A stretch of DNA of 15,766 nucleotides from CAZPCT01 sp964585325. Lineage in GTDB: Bacteria; Patescibacteriota; Minisyncoccia; JACQLN01; CAZPCT01. Where the stretch lies: positions 1 to 15,766 of the forward strand of contig CAZPCT010000014.1 of assembly GCA_964585325.1 (NCBI GenBank), in the 5' to 3' direction. Shown piece after piece: positions 1 through 7,059 of this stretch; positions within the stretch are counted from its first letter, which is position 1, and each line of letters starts with the position of its first letter. Under the pieces are notes generated by a model that did not search any database, was not told the origin of the DNA, and worked only from the letters and a program-made list of their open reading frames with translations. Made by a program: the position numbers and the translations under genes.

Positions 1-2
1 TC

Positions 3-584
3 TCTTTCTTCGGCTCTGCCCGGTTTAAAGAAACGAGTCCGCACTATGAAGAAGCCGTGGAGCTTGCCCGGCGCCTGGCGGAGGACGGGTTTACCGTCAT
101 TACGGGCGGTGGGCCGGGGATTATGGAAGCGGCGAACCGCGGCGCGGCTGAGGTCTCAAAAGACCACCAGTCTGTGGGGCTCAACATTGAACTGGCGGAC
201 GCTCAGCGGGTGAACCGTTTTGTGCAGCGCGGCGCGGGGTTCCACTATTTCTTTACCCGTAAGGTCATGCTTGCCTACTCCGCGCAGGCGTATGTCTTTT
301 TCCCAGGCGGCCTGGGCACGCTAGACGAGTTTTTTGAGATAACCACACTTATTCAGACAAAAAAGATAGAGAGCACTATTCCCGTGGTCCTGGTGGGTAA
401 GGACTTCTGGGCCCCCCTCCTTGCGTGGATAGACGAGTCCCTGTATCAAAAGCACGGCACGATTGATGAGGAAGATATGAAGATCTACAAACTGGTAGAC
501 ACGGCCGCGGAAGCCCAGGAGATTGTACGCAATTCAAAAGAACGCACTGAACTTTACGTGGGAGATAACCCCATCTGCACATAG
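3..584 (+). CDS. LOG family (TIGR00730-type) nucleotide phosphoribohydrolase, 5'-truncated by the window edge
   Basis: The frame is open from the first base of the window, so the true start lies outside; 193 residues are visible up to a TAG stop. Two signature motifs of the Rossmann-fold LOG/YgdH family are present: GGGPGIMEAANRGA (about residues 35-48 of the visible part) and PGGLGTLDEFFE (about 101-112), which hold the nucleotide-binding and catalytic residues of this family. The N-terminal FFGSAR stretch matches the usual beginning of these proteins, so only a few residues to a few tens are probably missing. Family members cleave nucleoside 5'-monophosphates to free base and ribose 5-phosphate (in plants this releases cytokinin); the bacterial role is often general nucleotide turnover. 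It is likely a soluble cytoplasmic enzyme. The next gene downstream is a tRNA with its own promoter, so no operon partner is visible here. Confidence 0.9.
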   Translation, partial: SFFGSARFKETSPHYEEAVELARRLAEDGFTVITGGGPGIMEAANRGAAEVSKDHQSVGLNIELADAQRVNRFVQRGAGFHYFFTRKVMLAYSAQAYVFFPGGLGTLDEFFEITTLIQTKKIESTIPVVLVGKDFWAPLLAWIDESLYQKHGTIDEEDMKIYKLVDTAAEAQEIVRNSKERTELYVGDNPICT

Positions 585-604
585 CAAAGAGCGTCATCGC
601 TTGG

Positions 605-632
605 TTTACAAATCCCGCTGATTCAGTACAAT
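605..632 (+). promoter_or_regulatory. Promoter of tRNA-Val
   Basis: TTTACA (605-610) and TACAAT (627-632) are separated by 16 bases and resemble sigma-70 -35 and -10 boxes. Initiation about seven bases downstream would begin two or three bases before the mature tRNA 5' end, a common tRNA arrangement. Confidence 0.7.
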
Positions 633-642
633 AGCTATCCTA

Positions 643-715
643 GGACGCTTAGCTCAGTTGGTAGAGCGCCTCGTTTACACCGAGGATGTCGGGGGTTCGA
701 GTCCCTCAGCGTCCA
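643..715 (+). tRNA. tRNA-Val (anticodon UAC)
   Basis: A complete cloverleaf is visible. The 7-bp acceptor stem pairs GGACGCT with AGCGTCC; the D arm contains GCTCAGTTGGTAGAGC; the anticodon stem CCTCG/CGAGG closes a 7-base loop TTTACAC with anticodon TAC; and the T arm contains the TTCGAGT loop. The discriminator base is A715. The 3' CCA is not encoded (ACA follows), so it must be added after transcription. The anticodon reads GUA and, through wobble, probably other valine codons. Confidence 0.96.
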
Positions 716-741
716 CACTTTCAAAAGAAATTATATTTAAA

Positions 742-768
742 TCTAATTTAAATATAATTTAAATTAGA
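742..768. repeat. AT-rich perfect inverted repeat
   Basis: TCTAATTTAAAT (742-753) and ATTTAAATTAGA (757-768) form a perfect 12-bp inverted repeat around a 3-base ATA loop. It lies between the tRNA and the GC-rich terminator. It has no T tract of its own, so it could be a tRNA 3' trailer hairpin or a protein-binding palindrome; the sequence does not decide. Confidence 0.6.
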
Positions 769-791
769 CATACACCAGTCTAGAATAACGC

Positions 792-829
792 GAACAGGCG
801 GCCCGCCGGGCCGCCTGTTCATTTGTCAC
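792..829. terminator. Bidirectional intrinsic terminator between tRNA-Val and the YggT gene
   Basis: GAACAGGCGGCCC (792-804) pairs perfectly with GGGCCGCCTGTTC (808-820), giving 13 bp with a 3-base loop, followed on the plus strand by ATTTGT. The flanking genes converge on it (tRNA plus, YggT minus), so it can end transcription from both sides. The T tract is weak in both directions. Confidence 0.75.
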
Positions 830-842
830 TCGTGGTGACCAG

Positions 843-1160
843 TTAGTTGCGGTTGTCGTTCCTGCTTGTGCGGTGGATGTGCCAAAGAAGTTCCTGAACA
901 AGGTATCCCACCAACGCATACACAATCATTGCGAACAGCGTAGTGAATTCCAGAACAAATCCTCCTTCAATAGCGGGTGAAGGAAACGCGCCAATGAACG
1001 GTTCAAGAAGCGGCCGGCTCATGGCGTATATCCACTCTACAAAGTCCGCGCTGGGGTTAGCCCCAAAGAGACGCAGAACAAGACGAAGCCCCAGAAAGAG
1101 TTCAACTACAAACAAGATAACGTCAACTAAACCACGTAAGATACGGTATGTTTGATTCAT
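843..1160 (-). CDS. YggT family membrane protein
   Basis: This 105-residue protein has two predicted membrane segments (about residues 8-33 and 67-92). Between them is the conserved YggT pattern: an arginine-rich end of helix 1 (LRLVLRLFGANP), then SRPLLEPFIGAFP. The length fits a single-unit YggT protein (Escherichia coli YggT has two units). The C-terminal tail is polar and basic. YggT proteins are inner-membrane proteins of poorly defined role, linked in various bacteria to osmotic or ion stress and, near division genes, to cell-envelope function. The ATG at 1158-1160 is the only good start; no Shine-Dalgarno sequence precedes it. A minus-strand promoter lies about 50 bases upstream, so it is probably transcribed alone. 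Family assignment is solid; function is not known from the sequence. Confidence 0.85.
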   Translation of the reverse strand: MNQTYRILRGLVDVILFVVELFLGLRLVLRLFGANPSADFVEWIYAMSRPLLEPFIGAFPSPAIEGGFVLEFTTLFAMIVYALVGYLVQELLWHIHRTSRNDNRN

Positions 1161-1209
1161 GAGATCATTGTTGTGTTAATGGCGTATACTAGGCCCTTTG
1201 CGTGCGCGT

Positions 1210-1239
1210 ATCGTACCGTATATAGCGCTTCCTAGTCAA
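1210..1239 (-). promoter_or_regulatory. Probable promoter of the YggT gene
   Basis: On the minus strand TTGACT (1239-1234) is followed after 18 bases by TACGAT (1215-1210), a fair sigma-70 pair. Initiation near 1203 would leave a leader of about 43 bases before the ATG. Confidence 0.5.
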
Positions 1240-1324
1240 AACTCTTGCGTGGAGTCTCAGCACTTGCCCAGAAGCACAAAACTATGGTGTGGAAAACTTT
1301 CCCCGCTTTCTGGGCGTATTCCTA

Positions 1325-1330
1325 TATAAT
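1325..1330 (+). promoter_or_regulatory. Consensus -10 box ahead of the folded leader
   Basis: TATAAT at 1325-1330 is a perfect -10 hexamer. No convincing -35 lies 16-18 bases upstream, so it may depend on an activator or be fortuitous. Its position, about 20 bases before a dense cluster of hairpins and 150 bases before the next gene, supports a transcribed leader. A second -10-like hexamer, TATAGT (1465-1470), lies only 11 bases before the next ATG and could instead give a nearly leaderless mRNA. Confidence 0.4.
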
Positions 1331-1346
1331 AGATAGTAGAAAGGTC

Positions 1347-1445
1347 GTATACGTCCTGAGTGCAGATATGCACTCTATACTCATGGAGCCTTTCTCAAAT
1401 AGAGAAACCGCATGTCATGCGGGCAGCATATGGGCTCCGCCCCAT
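1347..1445 (+). ncRNA. Candidate structured RNA leader (hairpin plus three-way junction)
   Basis: This 320-base gap holds nested perfect complementarities. Domain 1: GTATA/TATAC (1347-1351/1376-1380) encloses a six-base bulge and GAGTGCA/TGCACTC (1358-1364/1369-1375). Domain 2: GGAGCC/GGCTCC (1385-1390/1433-1438) closes a junction containing TTTCTC/GAGAAA (1391-1396/1402-1407) and CCGCA/TGCGG (1408-1412/1418-1422), plus a 10-base single strand (1423-1432). The closing helix competes with GGGC/GCCC (1432-1435/1439-1442), a switch-like alternative. A GGAGGGGG run at 1448-1455 lies too far (26 bases) from the ATG at 1482 to act as its ribosome site. It does not match a riboswitch class I can recognise. 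It could be a cis-regulatory leader for the membrane protein downstream or an independent small RNA. Confidence 0.45.
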
Positions 1446-1481
1446 TTGGAGGGGGTTAATCGGTTATAGTTAACACATACA

Positions 1482-2168
1482 ATGTATTTAGAACAACAGG
1501 GTGACGTTATTGTTGCCTCACTGCAGAATCTCTGGGACATCTTTATCTCGTTCCTTCCCAGCTTGGTTGTGGCGATCATCGTCTTCCTTATTGGTTGGGC
1601 CATCGCCGCCGCGCTTGGTCGTGTGGTTGAGCAGATCATCCGCGCTATCAAGATTGACGCGCTCTTTGAGAAGCTGGGCCTTCGCCGCCCCATTGAACGG
1701 GCAGGCATGCGCCTTGATGTAGGACACTTTATTGGACAGCTAGTGAAGTGGTTCCTCATCCTTGTCTTCTTAATGGCGGCTACTGACATTCTGGGCCTTA
1801 CCCAGGTAACGTCATTCCTGCAAGTGGTCATTGAGTACTTGCCAAACGTGATTGTTGCGGCACTTATCCTCTTGGTTGGTGCCATGTTTGCTGAATTCAT
1901 GCAGCGCCTTATCCGGGCGTCTGTTGACGCGGCAGGCATGATGAGCGCCGGTTTCCTTGGCTCGGTAGCCAAGTGGGCCATTCTCATCTTTGCCCTCTTC
2001 GCGGCACTAGACCAGCTTGGTGTTGCGCGCAGCTTCATCATCACGTTACTTCAGGGCTTTGTGGCAATGCTTGCCATTGCTGGTGGTCTTGCGTTCGGTC
2101 TTGGTGGCCAGAACGCTGCCCGCGACTTTGTGGGCAAGATTCGTGACGAAATGCGTCACGGCAAGTAA
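1482..2168 (+). CDS. MscS-like TM-helix membrane protein without the beta domain
   Basis: This 228-residue protein is almost wholly hydrophobic, with about five membrane segments (near residues 22-45, 84-105, 118-140, 158-180, 184-208). It contains two copies of a unit: a conserved TM helix (VVAIIVFLIGWAIAAALGR, VIVAALILLVGAMFAEFM) followed by a helix ending in a DILGL/DQLGV turn, so it arose by internal duplication. The last segment, GGLAFGLGGQNAARDFVGKI, resembles the pore helix of MscS mechanosensitive channels, but the protein ends 8 residues later, where MscS has its cytoplasmic beta domain. I infer a small channel-like protein of the conserved-TM-helix group; conduction is unproven. The ATG at 1482 is the only possible start because an in-frame TAG lies at 1467-1469. 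No Shine-Dalgarno sequence is at the proper distance. A strong terminator follows. Confidence 0.8.
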   Translation: MYLEQQGDVIVASLQNLWDIFISFLPSLVVAIIVFLIGWAIAAALGRVVEQIIRAIKIDALFEKLGLRRPIERAGMRLDVGHFIGQLVKWFLILVFLMAATDILGLTQVTSFLQVVIEYLPNVIVAALILLVGAMFAEFMQRLIRASVDAAGMMSAGFLGSVAKWAILIFALFAALDQLGVARSFIITLLQGFVAMLAIAGGLAFGLGGQNAARDFVGKIRDEMRHGK

Positions 2169-2196
2169 CACTGACTACGCATCCAATTGGATTTTC

Positions 2197-2224
2197 AAAA
2201 GGCCCCCGCGGGGGCCTTTTGGGT
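2197..2224 (+). terminator. Intrinsic terminator of the MscS-like gene
   Basis: AAAAGGCCCC (2197-2206) pairs with GGGGCCTTTT (2211-2220); the palindrome continues through the CGCG loop. The four-T run ends the stem. It is symmetric and could also act on the minus strand. Confidence 0.8.
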
Positions 2225-2296
2225 CTCTTACCTAAAGTTAACTTTACTAGACGGTGGCCATCTGCTCCGCTACCATACGGGAAGAATCATAATCAT

Positions 2297-2992
2297 ATGA
2301 CCATGCATCCAATACAGACAAAAATTTTACGCGTTTTGCTCTTTACTCCCTCAGCACGCTTCACCGACCTTAACGCAACGGGTATTACGAGTGACCATTT
2401 TAATTTCCACATAAAAAGTCTTTGCGATAACGGGTTCGCACAAAAAGAAGATGGCGGAAGTTATACGCTTACCACGAAGGGAAAAGAATTTGCGAACCGC
2501 TTAGACACGGACCACGTAGACGTTGTGGTTGAAAAACAAGCAAAGATTGGCGCACTGGTCTGCTGTATTCGCGAACGTGACGGCAAAAAAGAATATCTTG
2601 TTCAGCAACGGCTCAAGCAACCTTTTTACGGATTCCACGGATTTGTGACTGGCAAGATAAAAATAGGTGAGACGGTTGAAGAGGCGGCTGTACGGGAACT
2701 AGAAGAAGAGACAGGGCTGGCCGCCATGCTCACACTTTCGGGCGTAAAGCACAAGATGGATTATGACACAGAGGGCAACCTTCTTGAGGATAAGTATTTC
2801 TTCTTGTTCCGTGGAGACCAGACGAAAGGGGAGCTTACAGAGGTGTTTGAAGGAGGCAGAAATATATGGCTCACCAAAGAGGAAATCTTTAAACTTCCAA
2901 ACGTCTTTGACGGGGTTGCAGAGACACTAAAACTAGCAGAAGAAGGTGGTATTGGGTTTATAGAAACGAAGTATACAGTTGAAGGGTTTTAA
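2297..2992 (+). CDS. Winged-helix / Nudix hydrolase fusion protein
   Basis: The 231-residue protein has two parts. Residues 4-70 look like a winged-helix DNA-binding domain (helices around PIQTKILRVLL and TSDHFNFHIKSL, then a wing with GGSYTLTTKGKEF). Residues about 82-215 form a Nudix domain with a perfect Nudix box at 119-141 (G-x5-E-x7-REL-x-EE-x-GL), so metal binding and hydrolysis of a nucleoside-diphosphate-linked substrate are plausible. The domain order is opposite to NrtR-type regulators, which carry the Nudix part first. It could be a ligand-sensing repressor or a hydrolase; the substrate cannot be told. A longer reading from 2219 is unlikely because that start lies inside the preceding terminator. 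ATG 2297 and ATG 2303 are both possible; neither has a clear Shine-Dalgarno sequence. The TAA stop lies four bases before the rRNA promoter. Confidence 0.85.
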   Translation: MTMHPIQTKILRVLLFTPSARFTDLNATGITSDHFNFHIKSLCDNGFAQKEDGGSYTLTTKGKEFANRLDTDHVDVVVEKQAKIGALVCCIRERDGKKEYLVQQRLKQPFYGFHGFVTGKIKIGETVEEAAVRELEEETGLAAMLTLSGVKHKMDYDTEGNLLEDKYFFLFRGDQTKGELTEVFEGGRNIWLTKEEIFKLPNVFDGVAETLKLAEEGGIGFIETKYTVEGF

Positions 2993-2995
2993 CTC

Positions 2996-3024
2996 TTGAC
3001 CCGCATATATTTCTGAGATACACT
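2996..3024 (+). promoter_or_regulatory. Strong promoter ahead of the 23S rRNA leader
   Basis: TTGACC (2996-3001) and TACACT (3019-3024) are separated by exactly 17 bases. This is the best sigma-70-type promoter between the Nudix gene and the 23S rRNA; I find no convincing alternative between 3126 and 3290. Initiation near 3031 gives a leader of about 370 bases, unless transcription stops at the hairpin at 3102-3125. Confidence 0.75.
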
Positions 3025-3101
3025 GGAAGCGTTATGGTAACCGTATTACATAACCAACATCCAAGCGGGTAAGACCTGATACATTTTACGTGTATGCAGA
3101 A

Positions 3102-3125
3102 CCCCGCCTGACGGGGAATTTTTTT
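3102..3125 (+). terminator. Terminator-like hairpin inside the rRNA leader
   Basis: CCCCG (3102-3106) pairs with CGGGG (3112-3116) around a 5-base loop and is followed by AATTTTTTT. It would end the Nudix gene transcript, attenuate the rRNA transcript, or define a short RNA of about 95 bases from the promoter at 2996. An alternative pairing, CCGCC (3104-3108) with GGCGG (3136-3140) reinforced by the U run against AAAAAA (3130-3135), would break the terminator stem. Confidence 0.7.
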
Positions 3126-3223
3126 CCTCAAAAAAGGCGGAAGGCAGCATCGGACGCGGTTATCTATGAACCTTTACAACAGAATATCAACCCTCGTTTC
3201 ATGCTCCACGCATGGAACGATGG

Positions 3224-3253
3224 GGTCTCTGATATACGACATATATCAGAACC
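3224..3253 (+). other. Perfect hairpin in the pre-rRNA leader
   Basis: TCTGATATA (3228-3236) pairs with TATATCAGA (3242-3250) around the loop CGACA, extended by GGT/ACC past one bulged C. The rest of the 3126-3289 leader shows no gene. It does contain a weak boxA-like stretch near 3171-3181 (CCTTTACAACA), which I would not rely on. Confidence 0.5.
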
Positions 3254-3289
3254 GTCAAACAAAAGTCCTCACCCTCACCGGGGTGGGGC

Positions 3290-3315
3290 AAAAGAAAGGC
3301 TAAGCAGAGGTACGG
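3290..3315 (+). other. 5' arm of the pre-23S rRNA processing stem
   Basis: These 26 bases are complementary to 6735-6760 at 24 positions, with one G-U pair and one A-C mismatch as the exceptions. Such long stems enclosing 23S rRNA are RNase III substrates in other bacteria. The pairing shows that both flanks belong to one precursor transcript. Confidence 0.8.
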
Positions 3316-3632
3316 TAGTATCCCTGCTTAAATCACCAAAACGCGGTTAAACGCCTGTCTTGCAAAACAGGCGGCGGACAATCTGTCATACGAGATGGCA
3401 GGTTGGACGTGGCGTAAGTGTGTATGGTGGATGCCTTGGCTTGAGAAGCCGAAGAAGGACGCGGCGTGGCTGCGATAAGCCTCGGGTAGGTGCCTAGCGA
3501 CCGATAATCCGGGGATGTCCGAATGGGGAAACCCACATACGTAAACCGTATGTATCTCAGAGTCTGGTAACTCTGGTGATGGGAACCCGCTGAAGTGAAA
3601 CATCTCAGTAAGCGGAGGAAAGGAAACCAAAA

Positions 3633-3755
3633 CTAACAACTTTCTTTTTTAACCGGTGCGTCAAGGTGGTGAGTTTCTTACCTTTTGGTCTATGTTGGCC
3701 ATAGGGTAAGAGCTCAGCATCAAGCCGCACATAACGGCAAAAAGAAACTGTTTAG
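3633..3755 (+). other. 23S expansion segment 1 (helix 16 region)
   Basis: Where Escherichia coli 23S has a tiny hairpin just before the AGTAGCGGCGAGCG block, about 110 extra bases form a rod. TTTCTTTTT (3641-3649) pairs with AAAAAGAAA (3739-3747), GTGCG (3656-3660) with CGCAC (3726-3730), CTTACC (3677-3682) with GGTAAG (3705-3710), and CTATG with CATAG at the tip. It resembles intervening sequences that RNase III excises, or a retained expansion. Confidence 0.7.
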
Positions 3756-3796
3756 TCCATTCCCTTAGTAGCGGCGAGCGAACAGGGACAAGTCCA

Positions 3797-3890
3797 AACT
3801 CTATAGGCAATTCTTATGATGCGTCTATAGAGGGTTGTAAGCCAATTCCTTCCTTTAATGGAAGGCGAGTTATACATGTTAGCCGAACGA
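3797..3890 (+). other. 23S expansion segment 2
   Basis: About 60 bases more than the Escherichia coli counterpart, made of two hairpins: CTCTATAG/CTATAGAG (3799-3806/3825-3832) and CCTTCC/GGAAGG (3848-3853/3860-3865). Confidence 0.55.
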
Positions 3891-4036
3891 TCCCTGGAAA
3901 GGGCGACCATAGCGGGTGATAGTCCCGTAGGCGAAAACATCAGTATGCCGCCGGAGTTTGTGCTTGAGTAGCGCGAGGAATGATTGCTTCGCGTGAAGCA
4001 GGGAGAACTATACTCCCAAGACTAAATACTTCTCAA

Positions 4037-4076
<40 letters not shown>

Positions 4077-4273
4077 TAACCCGAGAGGGTGGTGAAATAG
4101 TACCTGAAACCATACACATACAAAGAATCGGAGCCCGATACTGCTCCGCGCAAGCGGAGTAAGGGGGTGACGGTGTGCCTTTTGCAGAATGATCCAGCGA
4201 GTTTATATGTACTGCTTGATTAATCCAATGAATGGAGAAGTCATAGGGAAACCGAGTGTGAATAGCGCGCCAA

Positions 4274-4319
4274 AGATTCATTATATCTTTCCGTTTATGC
4301 GGGAGGATATAATGATTCT
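4274..4319 (+). other. 23S expansion segment 3
   Basis: About 50 extra bases fold into one long hairpin: TCATTATATC (4278-4287) with GATATAATGA (4306-4315), then TTCCG/CGGGA inside, just upstream of the conserved TATAAGACCCGAA block. Confidence 0.6.
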
Positions 4320-6275
4320 GATGTAGTACGTATAAGACCCGAAGCCAGATGAGCTACCCTTGACCAGGGTGAACCCTTCCGAAAGGAAGGGGGAGGCCCG
4401 AACCCACGTATGTCGCAGAATGCGGGGATGAGTTGAGGGTCGGAGTGAAAAGCTAATCGAATCTGGTAATAGCTGGTTCTCTCCGAAATATATTTAGGTA
4501 TAGCGTTGCGTATAGACCGGTGGGGGTAGAGCACTGAATGGGGCCTGGTGGGGAAACCTACATGTCCCAATCAAACTCCGAATACCACTTGGTAGTGCGC
4601 GGCAGTCAGACTGTGGGGGCAAAGCTCCATGGTCGAAAGGGAAACAGCCCTGACCGCCATGTAAGGTCCCAAATACACATTCAGTGGCAAAGGATGTGTT
4701 CTTCCTTAGACAGTTGGGAGGTTGGCTTAGAGGTAGCCATCCTTTAAAAAGTGTGTAACAACTTACCAATCTACTACGGGAGGATGCGCCTAAGATGTAA
4801 CGGGGCTAAATGTGTAACCGAACATGCGGATGGACAGAATTTATTCTGTTCGTGGTAGGAGAGCATTCCGTGGGCGCCGAAGGTGTACCCGTGAGGGGCG
4901 CTGGAGCGCACGGAAGAGAGAATGCTGGATTGAGTAACCGCAAGGAGGGTGAGAGACCCTCCCGCCGAAAGCCTAAGGTTTCCTTGGCAATGGATATCAG
5001 CCAAGGGTTAGCCGGCCCTAACCCATGACCCGTTTTACGGGTATGTGGGGATGGACAGAAGGTTAATATTCCTTCGCCGCGTTAACGTCCGATGGAGTGA
5101 CGGAGTGTAGTAGTGCGAGCGCATTATTGAATTTGCGTCCGTGCCGTAAGGAGGTCTTTTTGGTAAATCCGGAAGACACCACTCCAAGCGGAGCGGAGAA
5201 CCCTTTAAGAAGGGGCATTCGCATGAGCACGCTTCCAAGAAAAACTTCTAAGGTCAACGTTACCGTGTCCGTACCGCAAACCGACACAGGTAGGCAGGTC
5301 GAGTAGACCAAGGCGAACGGGTGATTCCTCGTTAAGGAACTCGGCAAAACAGCGGCCGTACGTTCGCAATAAGGCCCGCCCCTCACATGGTTCATTGGAG
5401 ATGAAAATTGTGCTACATGAGCATATTCATCTGTCGTGAGCCATGTGAGGGGCCACAGCAAAAGATTCCTGGCGACTGTTTATCAAAAACACAGCTCCCT
5501 GCTAACCGGTAACGGGATGTATAGGGGGTGACACCTGTCCAGTGTTGGAATGTTAACGGTGGATGTCTCTTGTCTTCGGACGGGAGGCTAACGCCCGAAG
5601 CACCAATGAACGACGGCGATAACTATAATCGTCCTAAGGTAGCGAAATTCCTTGTCTGGTAAGTTCAGACGCGCACGAAAGGTGTAACGACTGGGAAACT
5701 GTCTCAACGAGGAGCCCGGTGAAAAAGCAAGTCCGGTAAAGATGCCGGGTACCTGCAGCAAGACGGAAAGACCCCGGGAGCTTTACTACAGCTTGATATT
5801 GCCCTAGTTGGGGCACCGTGCAGCATAGTGGGGAGGCTTTGAAGCGCAGGCGCTAGCCTGCGTGGAGCCGCCAGTGAGATACCCACCTGTGTTTTGGCTA
5901 TGGCTAACCTGACCTTAAACCAGTTGGGGACAGTGTCTGGTGGGTAGTTTAAGTGGGGCGCTTTCCTCCTAAAAAGTAACGGAGGAGCTTATTAAGGTAG
6001 GCTAATGCCGGATGGACATCGGCATGATAGGACAAACCCACAAGCCTGCTTGACTGCAAGGCACATAAGCCGCGCAGGCGCGAAAGCGGAAGTTAGTGAA
6101 CCGATCGTGATTTATAGAATTGCGTGCGATCATCAGATAAAAGCTACCCCGGGGATAACAGGCTGGTACCGCCCAAGCGTCCATAGCGACGGCGGTGTTC
6201 GGCACCTCGATGTCGGCTCATCTCATCCTGGGGGTGGAGAAGCTCCCAAGGGTTTGGCTGTTCGCCAATTAAAGA

Positions 6276-6312
<37 letters not shown>

Positions 6313-6554
6313 TGGTCCTTATCTGCTGCAGGCGTGGAGACTTGAGGGATGTCTTTCCTAGTACGAGAGGACCGGAAAGAACGAACCTCCCGTGTACGAG
6401 TTGTCGTGTCAACGGCATTGCTCGGTAGCGGCGTTCGGAAGCGATAAGCGCTGAAAGCATATAAGCGCGAAGCGCCACCCAAGATTAGGTCTCATAGTCT
6501 CCTGGAAGACTACCAGGTTGATAGGCTCTAGGTGTAAGCATGGCAACATGTGTC

Positions 6555-6636
6555 TGACACTCTGTGTGACGGATTCACCGCACGAAGGTTCTTCGGAACT
6601 GGAATGCACGAATCTTGACTGCAGTGCGTCTTAGCC
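6555..6636 (+). other. 23S expansion segment 4 (3'-terminal, helix 101 region)
   Basis: Between the GTGTAAGCATGGCAACATG and AGTACTAAT blocks near the 3' end there are about 80 bases more than usual. GATTC/GAATC (6572-6576/6610-6614), GCA/TGC and GGTTC-TTCG-GAACT (6587-6600) stack into a hairpin capped by a UUCG tetraloop. Confidence 0.6.
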
Positions 6637-6734
6637 AAGGAGTACTAATCAGACATTCCACGTCCAACCTGCTATCTTGTTCTTGCGTATAGCAAGACAG
6701 TGGCAGGACACCGCGGGTGATGAGAGTGCGGACT

Positions 6735-6760
6735 CCGTATCTCTGCTTAACCTTTCTTTT
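6735..6760 (+). other. 3' arm of the pre-23S rRNA processing stem
   Basis: Partner of 3290-3315. It lies in the 115-base 23S-5S spacer, which also holds a small hairpin, TCTTGC/GCAAGA, near 6678-6694. No tRNA is present in this spacer. Confidence 0.8.
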
Positions 6761-6784
6761 TTGACGGCCCTTTGTTGAATATTA

Positions 6785-6898
6785 TGTCTTGGTGACCCGA
6801 GCGCAGTGGCACCACCCGTTCCCATCCCGAACACGGAAGTGAAACGCTGCAGCGCCGATGGTAGTCCTTCGGGGCGAGAGTAGGTCGTCGCCAAGACA
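6785..6898 (+). rRNA. rrf: 5S ribosomal RNA
   Basis: The terminal helix pairs TGTCTTGG with CCAAGACA, and the precursor pairing extends slightly further (TATGTC/GACATA). Internal 5S signatures are present: CCCGAACACGGAAGTGAAACGC and GCGCCGATGGTAGT, followed by CGAGAGTAGG. At about 114 bases it is slightly short but within the normal range. It is co-transcribed with the 23S rRNA and followed by a strong terminator. Confidence 0.96.
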
Positions 6899-6964
6899 TA
6901 GTATTTAACTCTAGTGTGTCTGCCCGTGGCTACTTTTTAGTAGAATGGGAACAGTGTGATACAA

Positions 6965-6998
6965 ACAAAAGCCGCCTGTGCACACAGGCGGCTTTTGT
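6965..6998. terminator. Terminator of the 23S-5S rRNA unit
   Basis: ACAAAAGCCGCCTGTG (6965-6980) pairs perfectly with CACAGGCGGCTTTTGT (6983-6998): 16 bp, with a T run in the descending arm. It is symmetric and can work in both directions. Confidence 0.88.
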
Positions 6999-7016
6999 AA
7001 TTTATGTGGTTTGCGT

Positions 7017-7022
7017 TACACT
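7017..7022 (+). promoter_or_regulatory. Possible -10 box for the 93-residue protein and rodA
   Basis: TACACT, identical to the -10 of the rRNA promoter, lies 38 bases before the GTG start. The -35 region overlaps the preceding terminator arm and is poor (TTTGTA), so this is tentative. Confidence 0.35.
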
Positions 7023-7045
7023 AGTCTGTACAAAAACGTAAAAAG

Positions 7046-7053
7046 TAAGGAGG
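7046..7053 (+). promoter_or_regulatory. Perfect Shine-Dalgarno sequence that fixes the GTG start at 7060
   Basis: TAAGGAGG ends six bases before GTG. It is one of only two strong ribosome binding sites in the window. Confidence 0.85.
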
Positions 7054-7059
7054 CGACCT

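Noticed and set aside
1415..2044. A 209-codon open frame on the minus strand opposite the MscS-like gene
   Set aside because: Its translation is a low-complexity Met/Arg/Thr mixture, the shadow of the clear membrane protein on the plus strand.
2219..2296. N-terminal extension of the Nudix protein from 2219
   Set aside because: That start lies within the terminator of the previous gene and the extra 26 residues look unlike the domain; the starts at 2297 or 2303 fit better.
3090..3350. An 86-codon plus-strand frame in the 23S leader
   Set aside because: It runs through the terminator-like hairpin and one arm of the processing stem, and its translation has no protein-like features.
3345..3380. 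A tRNA-Ala(UGC)-like anticodon arm (CCTGT-CTTGCAA-style loop) just upstream of 23S
   Set aside because: There is no acceptor stem, D arm or TTCGA T loop around it; it is only a hairpin in the rRNA leader.
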